DNA from: Ruminococcus flavefaciens ND2009
GTDB taxonomy: Bacteria; Bacillota; Clostridia; Oscillospirales; Ruminococcaceae
Length of the DNA: 64,000 nt
Direction of reading: 5' to 3'
Assembly (NCBI RefSeq): GCF_000621785.1
Contig: NZ_JHXI01000018.1
Span: 25,058 to 89,057 of the forward strand
Both the position numbers and the translations under genes were made by a program. Below are positions 18,201 through 25,831 of the stretch, one piece after another; position 1 is the stretch's first letter; the number at the start of each line of letters is the position of its first letter. The notes under the pieces are model-generated. The model was not told where the DNA came from and searched no databases. It saw only the letters and a program-made list of their open reading frames with translations.

Positions 18201-18697
18201 ACCTTTTCGCAGCGCTGATAGCCGCACTTTGCCAGTGTCACCGCAATCTCCTTCAGGTCTATCTCCTGTCCCTGGGAGAGCTCGATACCCGAGGCGATAA
18301 GGACGCCCACGGGGATAACCGGCTGCATGACAGCCTCTATGCTTGCGCAGATCACGGAGCAGCGGCTTTTAGCCGCCTTTATGAGGGCGGCTATGCGCAT
18401 ATGCTCGTATTCATGGTTGGTGCTGTCAACGGGAGTGAAGACCAGCTCCTTTGAGGGGAAAAGCACAGCCTCCTCCGTCCCTGCCATCATGTTTATGTCG
18501 TCGCAGAGCTTTTTCGCCTCTGCCTCGGAGCCTGTGATGACCAGGTTTATCTTCTGACCGCTGAGGGCGTGTATGAGCTGCGCCCTGTGTATATGGGAAA
18601 GGCCCGTCACAGAGACGGGTGAGATATTCTTATCGACGGCTTCCCTGAGGCTTTTGAAGCCTGCAAGCTCGCCGAACAGTTCTTTAAACAGATCCAT
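15236..18697 (-). CDS. mfd: transcription-repair coupling factor Mfd
   Basis: Mfd removes RNA polymerase stalled at DNA damage and recruits UvrA. The 1153-residue protein is full length: UvrB-homology N-terminus, an RNAP-interaction (CarD-like) domain near residues 490-560 (GDLVVHSGHGIGRFIGI), helicase motifs with Walker A CGDVGFGKTEVALRA and DEEQ in AIIDEEQRFGV, motif VI QLRGRVGRSNRRGYAYF, and the C-terminal TRCF domain. It is the last gene of the ispD-PHP-pth-mfd operon, 15 bp after pth. Confidence 0.97.
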   Translation of the reverse strand: MDLFKELFGELAGFKSLREAVDKNISPVSVTGLSHIHRAQLIHALSGQKINLVITGSEAEAKKLCDDINMMAGTEEAVLFPSKELVFTPVDSTNHEYEHMRIAALIKAAKSRCSVICASIEAVMQPVIPVGVLIASGIELSQGQEIDLKEIAVTLAKCGYQRCEKVEGASQFSVRGSILDIFPVQADKPVRIELWGDEIDSISEFETDTQRRTEPLEKTEIYPSGEVLYDNEELADKIEELCKKVRGKRMEQIREHLGADVHRLRAGEILAHSVKYYPLVYGEPSTVFDYIDGAVLFSDYSDIMDTAAGVLTRHNEDVKILMEDGQLCKGLDGYVLELAEIQHRAEKRVCLYISSFMQGGERIDYRRLVSFEAMQTAPWSGEMKQLIEDLEDYHRRGYRMILAAGSDKTLPIIQQDLCDKGIPCDLLSQGIEPAAGRVLLMSGSFGGGFEYPENKTVLITQGRSMDAVRRKRRKKKNKAEEIRSLADITEGDLVVHSGHGIGRFIGIRKLEMDGVTKDYITIQYAGTDKLYIPVTQLDMVSKYIGPRDDSGVKLNKLSSGEWQKTRSNVKRAVKDMAHELIALYAKREKSVGFAFYPDDEIQHDFEERFPYVETDDQLQSIAEIKADMERARPMERLLCGDVGFGKTEVALRAAMKCVLSGKQCAILAPTTVLAYQHYQTALRRFEHFPVNIELLSRYRSPKQQEEIIKKLKQGRIDLIIGTHKIIQKSVVFKDLGLAIIDEEQRFGVAHKEKFKESFTGVDVLMLSATPIPRTLNMAMSGIRDMSVIEEPPQDRYPVQTYVIEYNMGTVIQAIVRELRRGGQVYYIHNRVETIRACASRLQELLPEARIAVAHGQMSEDEMSDIWEQLVEHEVDILVCTTIIETGVDVPNVNTLIIEDSDRFGLSQLYQLRGRVGRSNRRGYAYFTYQRDKVLTEIATKRLNAMREFTQFGSGFRIALRDLEIRGAGSILGGRQHGHMEAVGYDMYLQLLSEAIAEEKGIQPEKVPECLVDIQIDAHIPEKYISSLNQRIDMYRKIMLVNEDSDKSDLIDELIDRYGDPPKSVVGLIDVSLLRNKAAHMGITEISQKNGAMYFYTEYLVPEQIAALQQAYKGRITFNGVGKSYVSVKISPKIRPFDMMRETVEIFYQNREKK

Positions 18698-18712
18698 TGT
18701 ACATCTCCGTTA

Positions 18713-19339
18713 TCAGGAATTATACTTATTCATGGCTTCATCGGTCTTGTCCTGCACCATGAGCTTTATGCACTCGCAGGCGTTCTTTACCGACTCTGCC
18801 ATTTTCTCAGAGTCCTCCTTGCCGAACTTGCCCAGCACCCACTTAGCCAGGTCATAGTCGGGGTGAGGCTTCTTGCCCACGCCCATTTTTATGCGTGGGA
18901 AGTCGTCCCTGCCTGTGAGCTCGCATATGCTGCGGAGACCGTTATGGCCGCCGTGGCTGCCCTTGCGGCGTATGCGGAGCTTTCCGCAGTCAAGGGAAAT
19001 ATCATCGCAGACCACGATGAGGTTTGAAACGTCTATCTTGTAGAACTCCAGCGCCTGAACGATAGCTTCACCGCTGTTGTTCATGAATGTGGTGGGCTTG
19101 AGAAGCAGGCAGCGCTTGCCCTCGATAGTGACCTCAGCGGTCTTGCCCTTGAACCGCAGACGGCTTATATCCTCCCCCAGCTGCTTTGCCAGTTCGTCCA
19201 TGACCATGAAGCCTGCATTGTGGCGTGTGTTTTCGTATTCAAGTCCGGGGTTGCCCAGACCTGCGATAACATATTCTATTTTACCTCTTGCCGAGGAAGA
19301 ATTTGCGGAAATCCTGTCGAACACATCAAAAATACTCAT
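18713..19339 (-). CDS. pth: peptidyl-tRNA hydrolase
   Basis: Pth releases peptides from stalled peptidyl-tRNA. The 208-residue protein shows AGLGNPGLEYENTRHNAGF with the catalytic His, KPTTFMNNSGEAI, and RRKGSHGGHNGLRSI. It carries an N-terminal extension of about 20 residues (MSIFDVFDRISANSSS) not present in most homologues; an internal start closer to IEYVIAGLGNPG would also fit, but no better ribosome binding site is seen. It lies directly before mfd, a common Firmicutes order. Confidence 0.95.
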   Translation of the reverse strand: MSIFDVFDRISANSSSARGKIEYVIAGLGNPGLEYENTRHNAGFMVMDELAKQLGEDISRLRFKGKTAEVTIEGKRCLLLKPTTFMNNSGEAIVQALEFYKIDVSNLIVVCDDISLDCGKLRIRRKGSHGGHNGLRSICELTGRDDFPRIKMGVGKKPHPDYDLAKWVLGKFGKEDSEKMAESVKNACECIKLMVQDKTDEAMNKYNS

Positions 19340-19366
19340 ATTATCCTTCCTATCTCAACTTTCAAC

Positions 19367-20149
19367 TCAAAAAACTTGACTTTTTGCCCCCAGACCCGGA
19401 AGGGTCTCAAGGACTGTCAGTCCGTACTTTTCTGCGAATGCCCTGCCCTTTTCCATAGCCTCGCTGTCGCAGAGAGCCTCCGGCACATGGGCATCGCAGC
19501 CGATAATGACGGTATTTCCCACTCTCTGAGCAATGCGGAAGAACCTGTCCGAGGGGTAGTGCCTGCCGCCTGTCATGCCAAGCAGGTTTATCTCCACTGG
19601 TATATCCTTTGTTTTCAGGTACTCGCACAGCCTTGTGAAGTGCTTTTCGTATATCTCCTGACCGCCTGTGAAGTCCAGCAGGTCGGGGTGCGCCAGATAG
19701 CGGTATCTTCCCGACTCCATGCCCTCGATTATGCGGTCAACATACTTATTGAGCACCGCCTCGTCACCTGTGGGGACTCCCATATAGACCTGACAGTACT
19801 CCGGGTCGTTGAAGTGCTGACCCATTATCATATAGTCCAGAGGATAGTCCGCAAGGAGCCTGTCCTGGGCTTCGATGAGCTGGGGTATGTACTCCGCCTC
19901 AAAGCCTATATATATGGTAATATCATCGGCGTATTCATCTCTCAGGTCGGTGAGGGACCTGAAATAGCCCTCCACCTCTTTATCGGTCATTCTGATGCCC
20001 GACCTGTAGCCGTCCCCGAATACCCAGGGGCAGTGGTCGGCAAAGCCCAGCACCTTCATGCCGTGAGCGATGGCGCTCTCCACGAACTCCCTGTCCGTAC
20101 CTCTGGCATGGCCGCAGCGGGCGGTGTGGGTATGGTAGTTTGCAAACAA
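19367..20149 (-). CDS. PHP-domain phosphatase (histidinol-phosphatase family)
   Basis: The 260-residue protein begins MFANYHTHTARCGHA, the first metal-binding motif of the PHP superfamily, then LGFADHCPW, with later His and Asp ligands in GQHFNDPE, LAHPDLL and IIGCDAHVPE. HisK-type histidinol-phosphatases have this layout and length. No other histidine genes are nearby, and the gene sits between ispD and pth, so another phosphoester substrate is possible. Confidence 0.85.
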   Translation of the reverse strand: MFANYHTHTARCGHARGTDREFVESAIAHGMKVLGFADHCPWVFGDGYRSGIRMTDKEVEGYFRSLTDLRDEYADDITIYIGFEAEYIPQLIEAQDRLLADYPLDYMIMGQHFNDPEYCQVYMGVPTGDEAVLNKYVDRIIEGMESGRYRYLAHPDLLDFTGGQEIYEKHFTRLCEYLKTKDIPVEINLLGMTGGRHYPSDRFFRIAQRVGNTVIIGCDAHVPEALCDSEAMEKGRAFAEKYGLTVLETLPGLGAKSQVF

Positions 20150-20173
20150 TGTCTATTCTCCTTTCCCTCGGGC

Positions 20174-20851
20174 TCATCTCTGCCTGAGGAGCACCTCCGC
20201 GATTTCTATATCCTCGGGAGTGGTTATCTTTATATTGGTGTAGTCCCCCACGGTCATGGCGACCTTGCCGCCGATGGCCTCTACCAGCTGGCAGTCGTCT
20301 GTGAAGTCCAGACCGTGCTCCAGAGCGAAGTCGATACCCTCGAAGTAGAGGTCACGCTTGAATATCTGGGGAGTCTGGGTGATATACAGTGAGCTTCTCG
20401 GAGGGGTATCAATGATAAGACCGCCGTCCACGTTCTTGATGGTGTCCTTTACGGGAACTCCCAGAGTCGCGCCGCCGAAAACGGAGGCGTCCTTGATGAC
20501 CTTCTCGATATGCTCGGGCTTTACAAGGGGACGGGCGCCGTCGTGGACAGCCACAAGGTCGGTGCCCTTTGATATTTTCTTAATGCCGTTGATGACGCTC
20601 TCCTGACGGGTAGCGCCTCCCGTAGTACAGGCGGCAAGCTTTGTGATGCCTGCGGCTTCTGCCTCAGCCTGAATGGCGGGAATATCGTCCTCACGGGCAA
20701 CGATCACTATTTCGCTGACGCTTTCGCAGGCCTGAAAAGCCTGCATGGTAACGCCGATGACCTTTCTCTCTCCCAGGGGGAGGAGTATCTTATTAACGCC
20801 GCCCATTCTTGTAGAATTTCCTGCGCATACAATAACAACGGAAGTTTTCAT
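20174..20851 (-). CDS. ispD: 2-C-methyl-D-erythritol 4-phosphate cytidylyltransferase
   Basis: IspD makes CDP-methylerythritol in the non-mevalonate isoprenoid pathway. The 225-residue protein has the nucleotide-binding start VIVCAGNSTRMGGVNKILLP, the VHDGARPL motif and PPRSSLYITQTPQIFKRD. It heads the operon, with GGAGATATT before ATG at 20851 and a promoter at 20905-20933. CTP:phosphate relatives such as TarI are similar, but the motif set and context favour IspD. Confidence 0.9.
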   Translation of the reverse strand: MKTSVVIVCAGNSTRMGGVNKILLPLGERKVIGVTMQAFQACESVSEIVIVAREDDIPAIQAEAEAAGITKLAACTTGGATRQESVINGIKKISKGTDLVAVHDGARPLVKPEHIEKVIKDASVFGGATLGVPVKDTIKNVDGGLIIDTPPRSSLYITQTPQIFKRDLYFEGIDFALEHGLDFTDDCQLVEAIGGKVAMTVGDYTNIKITTPEDIEIAEVLLRQR

Positions 20852-20904
20852 AGCAATATCTCCATTATGATTTCTGTACGTTACCGCATAAACGGTACCT
20901 TATT

Positions 20905-20933
20905 ATTATAATATACCTTAAAGATGATGTCAA
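20905..20933 (-). promoter_or_regulatory. promoter of the ispD-PHP-pth-mfd operon
   Basis: Reverse strand TTGACA (20928-20933), a 17-bp spacer and TATAAT (20905-20910). Confidence 0.8.
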
Positions 20934-20957
20934 ATCATAATTTAACACCGCAGGTGT

Positions 20958-21053
20958 TAAATTATGAGTGAGTAGAGAGTAGTAAGTAGAGAGTAGTATT
21001 ATTCAGTGTATCGGCTTCTACTCACTACTTTCTACTTACTACTTACTCAAATC
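20958..21053. repeat. 96-bp heptamer element, copy 2 (inverted)
   Basis: This is the exact reverse complement of 13821-13916 over all 96 bp. It is flanked by two further short hairpins (TTTAACACC..GGTGTTAAA at about 20941-20961, and ATCATAATTTAG..CTAAATTATGAT at about 21051-21082). Like copy 1 it lies next to a GCCCC-stem terminator. Confidence 0.92.
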
Positions 21054-21097
21054 ATAATTTAGCTCCGCTAAATTATGATTTCCCTGGATAAACAAAT

Positions 21098-21128
21098 GCC
21101 CCCGGGTGCTTTGCAGCACTCAGGGGCA
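21098..21128 (-). terminator. terminator of the two-component operon
   Basis: GCCCC-GGGTGCT, loop TTGC, AGCACTC-GGGGC, followed on the reverse strand by ATTTGTTT. Confidence 0.7.
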
Positions 21129-21145
21129 GAACTGCTATATGCTCA

Positions 21146-23233
21146 TCACTGCATAGTCACGGCGAAGCATACGCTCTCACCGGGCTGATTGATGATATTC
21201 AGCTTGAACTTGTGCTTGTCGATAATGGACTTCGCAATGGCAAGACCCAGTCCGTAGCCGCCTGTTGCACGGTTTCTCGACTCATCGCTGCGGAAGAAGC
21301 GCTCGAAGATCTTGTCCTGATCCTCGATCTTGATACCCTGACCCGTATTGAATACGGACAGTACCTTTTTGCCGCCTATCTTCTTCAGCGAAACTCTTAC
21401 CGTACCGCCGTCGTTTGAGTATTTCAGCGCATTGTCGATGAATATGGCAGCCATCTGCTTAACGTGCTTTTCGCTTCCGCAGAGCATGATGTTGTCGTCT
21501 ACGTCCACCTCGAACTTCTTGTTGCTCTCGAATGCCTGACACTCGAAGGGCAGGGCTGTATTGATGATAGCCTTGCTCATATTGAAGTACTTGTACTCAA
21601 GCTCAACGGTGTTGTTCTCAAGCCTTGTAAGGTTCAGAAGGTCATTTACCAGCACGTTCATGCGGTCTGTCTGGGATTTTATGTAATTGAGCCACTTGTT
21701 CTCGCCTATCTCGCCCTGAAGAACATCGGAATTTGCAGATATTACCGTAAGGGGAGTTTTCAGCTCATGGCTTGCGTCCGATACGAACTGCTTCTGCTTG
21801 TTGAAGGCTATCTTGATAGGCTGTATGCTCTTCTTGCTGAGGAAATACGCCAGAATCGACAGTATTATCATAGCGATCGAGCCGATGATGATAGTAGTGC
21901 GCTTGAGCTGTCTGAGCATATCCATCTCATAGCTCTTGTCGGTAAGGACTATGAGGTTTCCGTTTGACTTGTCAGCCTGATAGTACTGATAGGAGTGATA
22001 CATACCCGTGTCGGCGTTTTTGTCCAGTATATCGGTGATGCACTCCTGAGCGGCATCTGCCTTCAGGTCCTCATTATAGAGCTTTGCAAGGTAATTGCCG
22101 TTTTTGTCGGACATGAGCACGAAGAAGTCGATAGAGCCGAGGCTCTTGGGTATGGGCTCCACCTTTGAAGCACTTACGGGACTTGCCTGGGGAGCGGACT
22201 TCCTGTTATCCTTCCTGCTCTCATAGTTCACCTCGTCGCCGTCTTCTTTGTTTGACAGAACGGTAAAGCCGTCAAGCACGTCCTCGCCGCTGTATACCGT
22301 CTGCATGAGGGTGAACTCTTCCTCCTCATTATCCTGTACCTCGCCGCCGTGCTCCTTTTTGTAGCTTTCGTAGTCGAAGTCATCGTTTTCCTTTTCGTTG
22401 CTGTAAGCCTTGGGAGCCTGTCCCCACTGCTGCTGGTTCCAGGGGCTCCAGGGGTTTAAAGGGCTCCAGGGATTCCAGGGATTCCATGGGTCATAGTATG
22501 GGTTCCAGTTCGGGTCATACTGACCCTGTCCCCAGCCGCCCTGACCGTTCTGGTCGCCGCCCTGACCGCTCTGGTCACCGCCGCCCCAGCCGTTCTGGCC
22601 ACCGCCGCTCCAACCGCCGGTCCATCCGCCGCCGTTGTTATTGCCGCCGTTATCGGGGACTGTGGGAGCTGTCCAGTCGGAGTGGTTCTCCTGAGACTGC
22701 TGAGTCTCTGGCTGTCTGGGCTGAGTTTCCGGCTGCCTTGGCTGAGTCTCAGGCTGTCTCGGCTGAGTTTCGGGCTGCTGTACCTCGGGAGGTCTCTGCT
22801 GCTCGTACTCGGGCTCATCATAGTTCTCCTCCACGGAAGCTTCCGTCCTTTCCTCAGCCTCTGTGGTAGTGCCTGTTTCCGTAGTATTTTCCGCAGTAGT
22901 CGATGTTACCGTAGTGGGGACCGCAGAGGTCTCCGTCTCCGTAGTGGTGGTGGCGGGCTCGGTCTCCTTTTTGGGAGGCTCGGCAGGTCTGTCGTTCCTG
23001 GGCTCGCCGTTGTCCGGCGGAGTGAACATGAACTTCAGCTCCTTGTCGTTATACTCCGTACCTGCGGCGATCTGCATGAGGACCTCCTTTGACTGTCCTC
23101 TCATGACCGCCTTGGTGATAACGTTTATTGAGCTTATGAGCGCGATGAACACCGCAAGGAGTATGCTCACTATCATAGTGAACAGCTTCATCTGCGCTTT
23201 TCTGAACATCTGATCGTTATTTTTCTTTGACAT
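21146..23233 (-). CDS. sensor histidine kinase with Trp/Pro/Gln-rich extracytoplasmic domain
   Basis: The 695-residue kinase has a first membrane helix (about 17-40), an extracytoplasmic part of about 400 residues, a second helix (about 446-465), HisKA with the phosphoacceptor His489 (VSDASHELKTPLTVI), and HATPase_c with FIDNALKYSNDGG, FNTGQGI and GGYGLGLAIAKS. The outer part is unusual: a Thr/Glu stretch, four QPETQPR repeats, a Gly/Trp/Asn-rich stretch and a run of WNP/WSP repeats (about residues 235-275). It follows its response regulator by 14 bp. The signal is unknown; a wall or polysaccharide cue is a guess. Confidence 0.93.
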   Translation of the reverse strand: MSKKNNDQMFRKAQMKLFTMIVSILLAVFIALISSINVITKAVMRGQSKEVLMQIAAGTEYNDKELKFMFTPPDNGEPRNDRPAEPPKKETEPATTTTETETSAVPTTVTSTTAENTTETGTTTEAEERTEASVEENYDEPEYEQQRPPEVQQPETQPRQPETQPRQPETQPRQPETQQSQENHSDWTAPTVPDNGGNNNGGGWTGGWSGGGQNGWGGGDQSGQGGDQNGQGGWGQGQYDPNWNPYYDPWNPWNPWSPLNPWSPWNQQQWGQAPKAYSNEKENDDFDYESYKKEHGGEVQDNEEEEFTLMQTVYSGEDVLDGFTVLSNKEDGDEVNYESRKDNRKSAPQASPVSASKVEPIPKSLGSIDFFVLMSDKNGNYLAKLYNEDLKADAAQECITDILDKNADTGMYHSYQYYQADKSNGNLIVLTDKSYEMDMLRQLKRTTIIIGSIAMIILSILAYFLSKKSIQPIKIAFNKQKQFVSDASHELKTPLTVISANSDVLQGEIGENKWLNYIKSQTDRMNVLVNDLLNLTRLENNTVELEYKYFNMSKAIINTALPFECQAFESNKKFEVDVDDNIMLCGSEKHVKQMAAIFIDNALKYSNDGGTVRVSLKKIGGKKVLSVFNTGQGIKIEDQDKIFERFFRSDESRNRATGGYGLGLAIAKSIIDKHKFKLNIINQPGESVCFAVTMQ

Positions 23234-23247
23234 AGAAGCATTCCTCC

Positions 23248-23916
23248 TTATTCAAGCGAATATCCGATGCCTCGGGCAGTTTTGATCTGAACGGGAGCAG
23301 ATATAACTGAGAGCTTTTTCCTCAGGAAGGATATGTATACCTCGATGTTGTTGTACTCAACATCGCTCTCATAGCCCCATATCTTCTCGATTATGCGCTC
23401 CTTTGGGAGTATCTGGTGGGGATTGGAGATAAGCAGCTCCATTATCTGATACTCCTTCAGCGAGAGCTTTACGTCATTTCCCTGCCACATTACAGAGCAG
23501 GTATTCTTGTTGAGCTCAAGACCGTTGTAATCCAGCCTGTGCTCGTCAACTATCTCGCCCTTTCTTCTGGTGAGAGCGCGGACTCTTGCCAGAAGCTCAC
23601 CCGTAACGAAGGGCTTGGTAAGATAGTCATCGGCGCCGCCGTCAAGACCGTTTATCTTGTCCTCGATCTCGCTTCGTGCGGTGAGCAGCAGGACGGGAGT
23701 GTTTATCTTCTCCTGTCTCAGCTTTCTCAGCACCTCCAGACCGTTCATGCCCGGAAGCATGATGTCAAGGATAATGCAGTCGTAAACGCCGGTCATAGCG
23801 TTATCCAGACCGTCTATGCCGTCATAAGCGGTATCCACATTGTACATATTTCTTTTAAGGATCTCAGAAAGAGCATCCGCAAGCTGCATCTCGTCCTCTA
23901 CCACGAGAAGTCTCAT
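23248..23916 (-). CDS. OmpR/PhoB-family response regulator
   Basis: The 222-residue regulator has a receiver domain with the phospho-acceptor Asp51 (CIILDIMLPGMNG), Thr in LLLTARSE and Lys in LTKPF, then a winged-helix DNA-binding domain (LSLKEYQIMELLISNPHQIL, VEVYISFLRKKL-type end). The start is ATG at 23916 (MRLLVVEDE) after GGGGGAAT; an in-frame upstream ATG at 23994 would add residues unlike the family. It forms an operon with the kinase and probably acts as its output. Confidence 0.95.
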   Translation of the reverse strand: MRLLVVEDEMQLADALSEILKRNMYNVDTAYDGIDGLDNAMTGVYDCIILDIMLPGMNGLEVLRKLRQEKINTPVLLLTARSEIEDKINGLDGGADDYLTKPFVTGELLARVRALTRRKGEIVDEHRLDYNGLELNKNTCSVMWQGNDVKLSLKEYQIMELLISNPHQILPKERIIEKIWGYESDVEYNNIEVYISFLRKKLSVISAPVQIKTARGIGYSLE

Positions 23917-24125
23917 ATAAATTCCCCCTTGGAAAAAAGCTCCGCCCGCAAGGTGTGAGCCTGTATCGTCGCAAATAAGAGCAGACAATTCCACTCTACT
24001 ATTATTATATCACAAATTATTGAAATAAGCTTAAAACTTACATTAGTTCAATATATTGATTAGGAAAATTTTCTGCACCGTTTTTGTGCATATCAACAGT
24101 TTTATATTTTAGCTGCTAACAAATG

Positions 24126-24154
24126 TTGACTAAGTATTAAATTTGTGTTAGAAT
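24126..24154 (+). promoter_or_regulatory. promoter of the helical-repeat protein gene
   Basis: TTGACT (24126-24131), a 17-bp spacer and TAGAAT (24149-24154), 75 bp before the ATG at 24230. Confidence 0.6.
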
Positions 24155-24229
24155 TGAATATGCAAACAGGCGAGAATAATTTACTGTTTTTACTCATTAT
24201 TAAAACCCGCAGGACAGGGGGGCTGATAT

Positions 24230-24931
24230 ATGATATCACCGGCAGAACGTAAAAAGATCGGTTTTTCTCTGCTGTCATCCCACAGCACAGAGATGAAAAA
24301 GTACGTTGATGTGTACGCTTTATACATTGAAAAGGGTTATACCAAGGATCTGTGCGAAGCCTACGCAGACGCCTTCATCGACAATGCGAAGAAGCCCTCG
24401 CCTTTCGATATAGTGCAGCTGGCATCGCTGTACGACAGGATCCACGATTACAAGACCTCTTATTTCTATCTTGAAAAGCTGGAAGACAAAAAGCTCAGCG
24501 GCGACGAGAAATTCGGCTTCTGCACGGAAATGCTCAAGACCATCAGCAAGATCGGCAACTGGCGTGACGCTGTGGACTTCCGCACTAAGAATATAAGCTT
24601 CTTACAGAAGTATACCACCAAGGCAACTCCCCAGCAGGAGGCAAAGCTCTACATCGCCCTTGCGCTGGCGGACTGTGCTTCAAAGAACTACCAGCAGGCA
24701 CTGAAGCTCCTGAAATTCGGCTATAAGCCCCAGGGCAGCAAGGATCTGACTCTCCTTGAGATCTTCATCACGGTGGTCTACATTTTCGCAAAGGCAGGCG
24801 ACGAGGAGGGGCTTGACGGCGCCCTTCAGAACGCAGAGAGCTGTCTCAGGCTGTTCAAGCAGTTCGACTTTGCATGGCAGGGCTCCTACTACCGCAGACG
24901 TATCGAGGAGGCAGCCAACGGAATATTATAA
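24230..24931 (+). CDS. helical-repeat (TPR-like) protein of unknown function
   Basis: The 233-residue protein is all-helical and cytoplasmic. Alternating helix pairs such as FDIVQLASLYDRIHDYKTSY, AKLYIALALADCASKNYQQA and LLEIFITVVYIFAKAGDEEG have the spacing and small/large residue pattern of TPR repeats. No enzyme motif is seen. The gene has its own promoter, a strong GGGGGG-type ribosome binding site and a terminator, so it is transcribed alone. It may be a protein-protein interaction factor. Confidence 0.7.
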   Translation: MISPAERKKIGFSLLSSHSTEMKKYVDVYALYIEKGYTKDLCEAYADAFIDNAKKPSPFDIVQLASLYDRIHDYKTSYFYLEKLEDKKLSGDEKFGFCTEMLKTISKIGNWRDAVDFRTKNISFLQKYTTKATPQQEAKLYIALALADCASKNYQQALKLLKFGYKPQGSKDLTLLEIFITVVYIFAKAGDEEGLDGALQNAESCLRLFKQFDFAWQGSYYRRRIEEAANGIL

Positions 24932-24935
24932 CAGA

Positions 24936-24967
24936 GGGCTCCGGAGACACACTTCGGAGCTTTTTTG
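24936..24967 (+). terminator. terminator
   Basis: GGCTCCG, an 11-nt loop, CGGAGC, then TTTTTT, right after the stop at 24931. Confidence 0.85.
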
Positions 24968-25366
24968 TAGCACAAAAATCGTTAAAACAAAAAAATATAT
25001 GAAAAATTTCCGTATGAATTATGAATTTTTTGAAAAGAGAATTTTTCACATAATTTAACCAACAACTTTGAGCTGTATAATCCGTTCCCGATATTACAAA
25101 TTGTTAAAAACCGTGGTTTTTAAAGCACGAATTGTATAAACGCCCGAATCAACGTATCTGCGTTGATTTCCGAGCCTGTGCAACGCCCCTGAAAAGTTCC
25201 TGATACAGCAAAAAGCGCATATATTAACGATATATTAACAGATAATATTTATGTTTTTGTTCATAATTACTTAATATAAATAATTGAATTTTATTTAGCA
25301 ATATAGTGCTAATTTAGGGCAATATAATCAATTGAACTTTCTTCTCTCATGGGCTATAATACAATT
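24968..25366. other. AT-rich intergenic stretch without genes
   Basis: No open reading frame or known RNA is seen. The only structure noticed is a perfect 8-bp hairpin (AATCAACG, 25147-25154, with CGTTGATT, 25161-25168). The right end carries the promoter of the RNA candidate that follows. Confidence 0.5.
25333..25361 (+). promoter_or_regulatory. promoter of the structured RNA candidate
   Basis: TTGAAC, a 17-bp spacer and TATAAT (the -10 lies in GGGCTATAATACA near 25355-25360). No coding region follows it on this strand. Confidence 0.65.
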
Positions 25367-25821
25367 GTTGGAAGAACAGAGACCGAAAAATCGGTCTCCA
25401 TCCACCACATAATTACATCAAGATATATTATGTGTCCTGTAACAAAATCGGCAATTATATCCTGTTTTTGCTTGATACGGTTTTAACTCCGCCGTGTCCA
25501 TGTCACGTCAACCAGTTCCAAAAGACATCTTACTTATTCACAACTGTTATTAAACATTAATGCCTATAATATGTTTAATCGCCTAAGGCAGTTTCTTGAT
25601 CGCTTGAAACGTTACAGCAGTAGTGATAACACAGCAAAAGGATATATGGCACTACGGAATTTGTGCCTGCCGTACGGCATCTGCGTATAGAGGGTGCGCA
25701 GCCGCCAACTCGATAGCGACCTTGATTGGCTTTTGAGAGGGTGTCAATGAAGGTCGTTATTATTTTGCCAGTTCCGGTTCTATACCTATATAAAAAAGGC
25801 TGTCTCAGGACAGCCTTTTTT
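25367..25821 (+). ncRNA. candidate structured non-coding RNA, about 450 nt, unclassified
   Basis: The stretch begins just after a TTGAAC-17-TATAAT promoter, ends in a strong terminator, and has no plausible reading frame. It contains many stems readable by eye: GAGACCG..CGGTCTC (25379-25398), CACATAAT..ATTATGTG, TTAAACAT..ATGTTTAA, GTTTC..GAAAC, GGCAC..GTGCC, TGCCGTACGGCA, and a long pairing of CGACCTTGATTG with CAATGAAGGTCG. Landmarks of RNase P RNA, tmRNA, SRP RNA and T-box leaders are absent. It could belong to a large-RNA class such as ROOL or raiA RNA; I cannot decide from sequence alone. Confidence 0.55.
25793..25821. terminator. bidirectional terminator between the RNA candidate and glmU
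   Basis: AAAAAAGGCTGTC, loop TCAG, GACAGCCTTTTTT: a long stem with A and T runs on both sides. Confidence 0.9.
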
Positions 25822-25831
25822 ACTTTTATTT

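Noticed and set aside
19220..20392. 390-residue open frame on the + strand
   Set aside because: It lies antisense to pth, the PHP phosphatase and ispD, which have clear family motifs, and it has no protein features of its own.
13821..21053. CRISPR array from repeated AGTAAGT-like units
   Set aside because: Units are 7 bp with no spacers, there are only two 96-bp copies in opposite orientation, and no cas genes are present.
25367..25821. RNase P RNA or tmRNA
   Set aside because: The GAGGAAAGTCC-type RNase P core and the tmRNA tag frame, T-arm and CCA end are absent.
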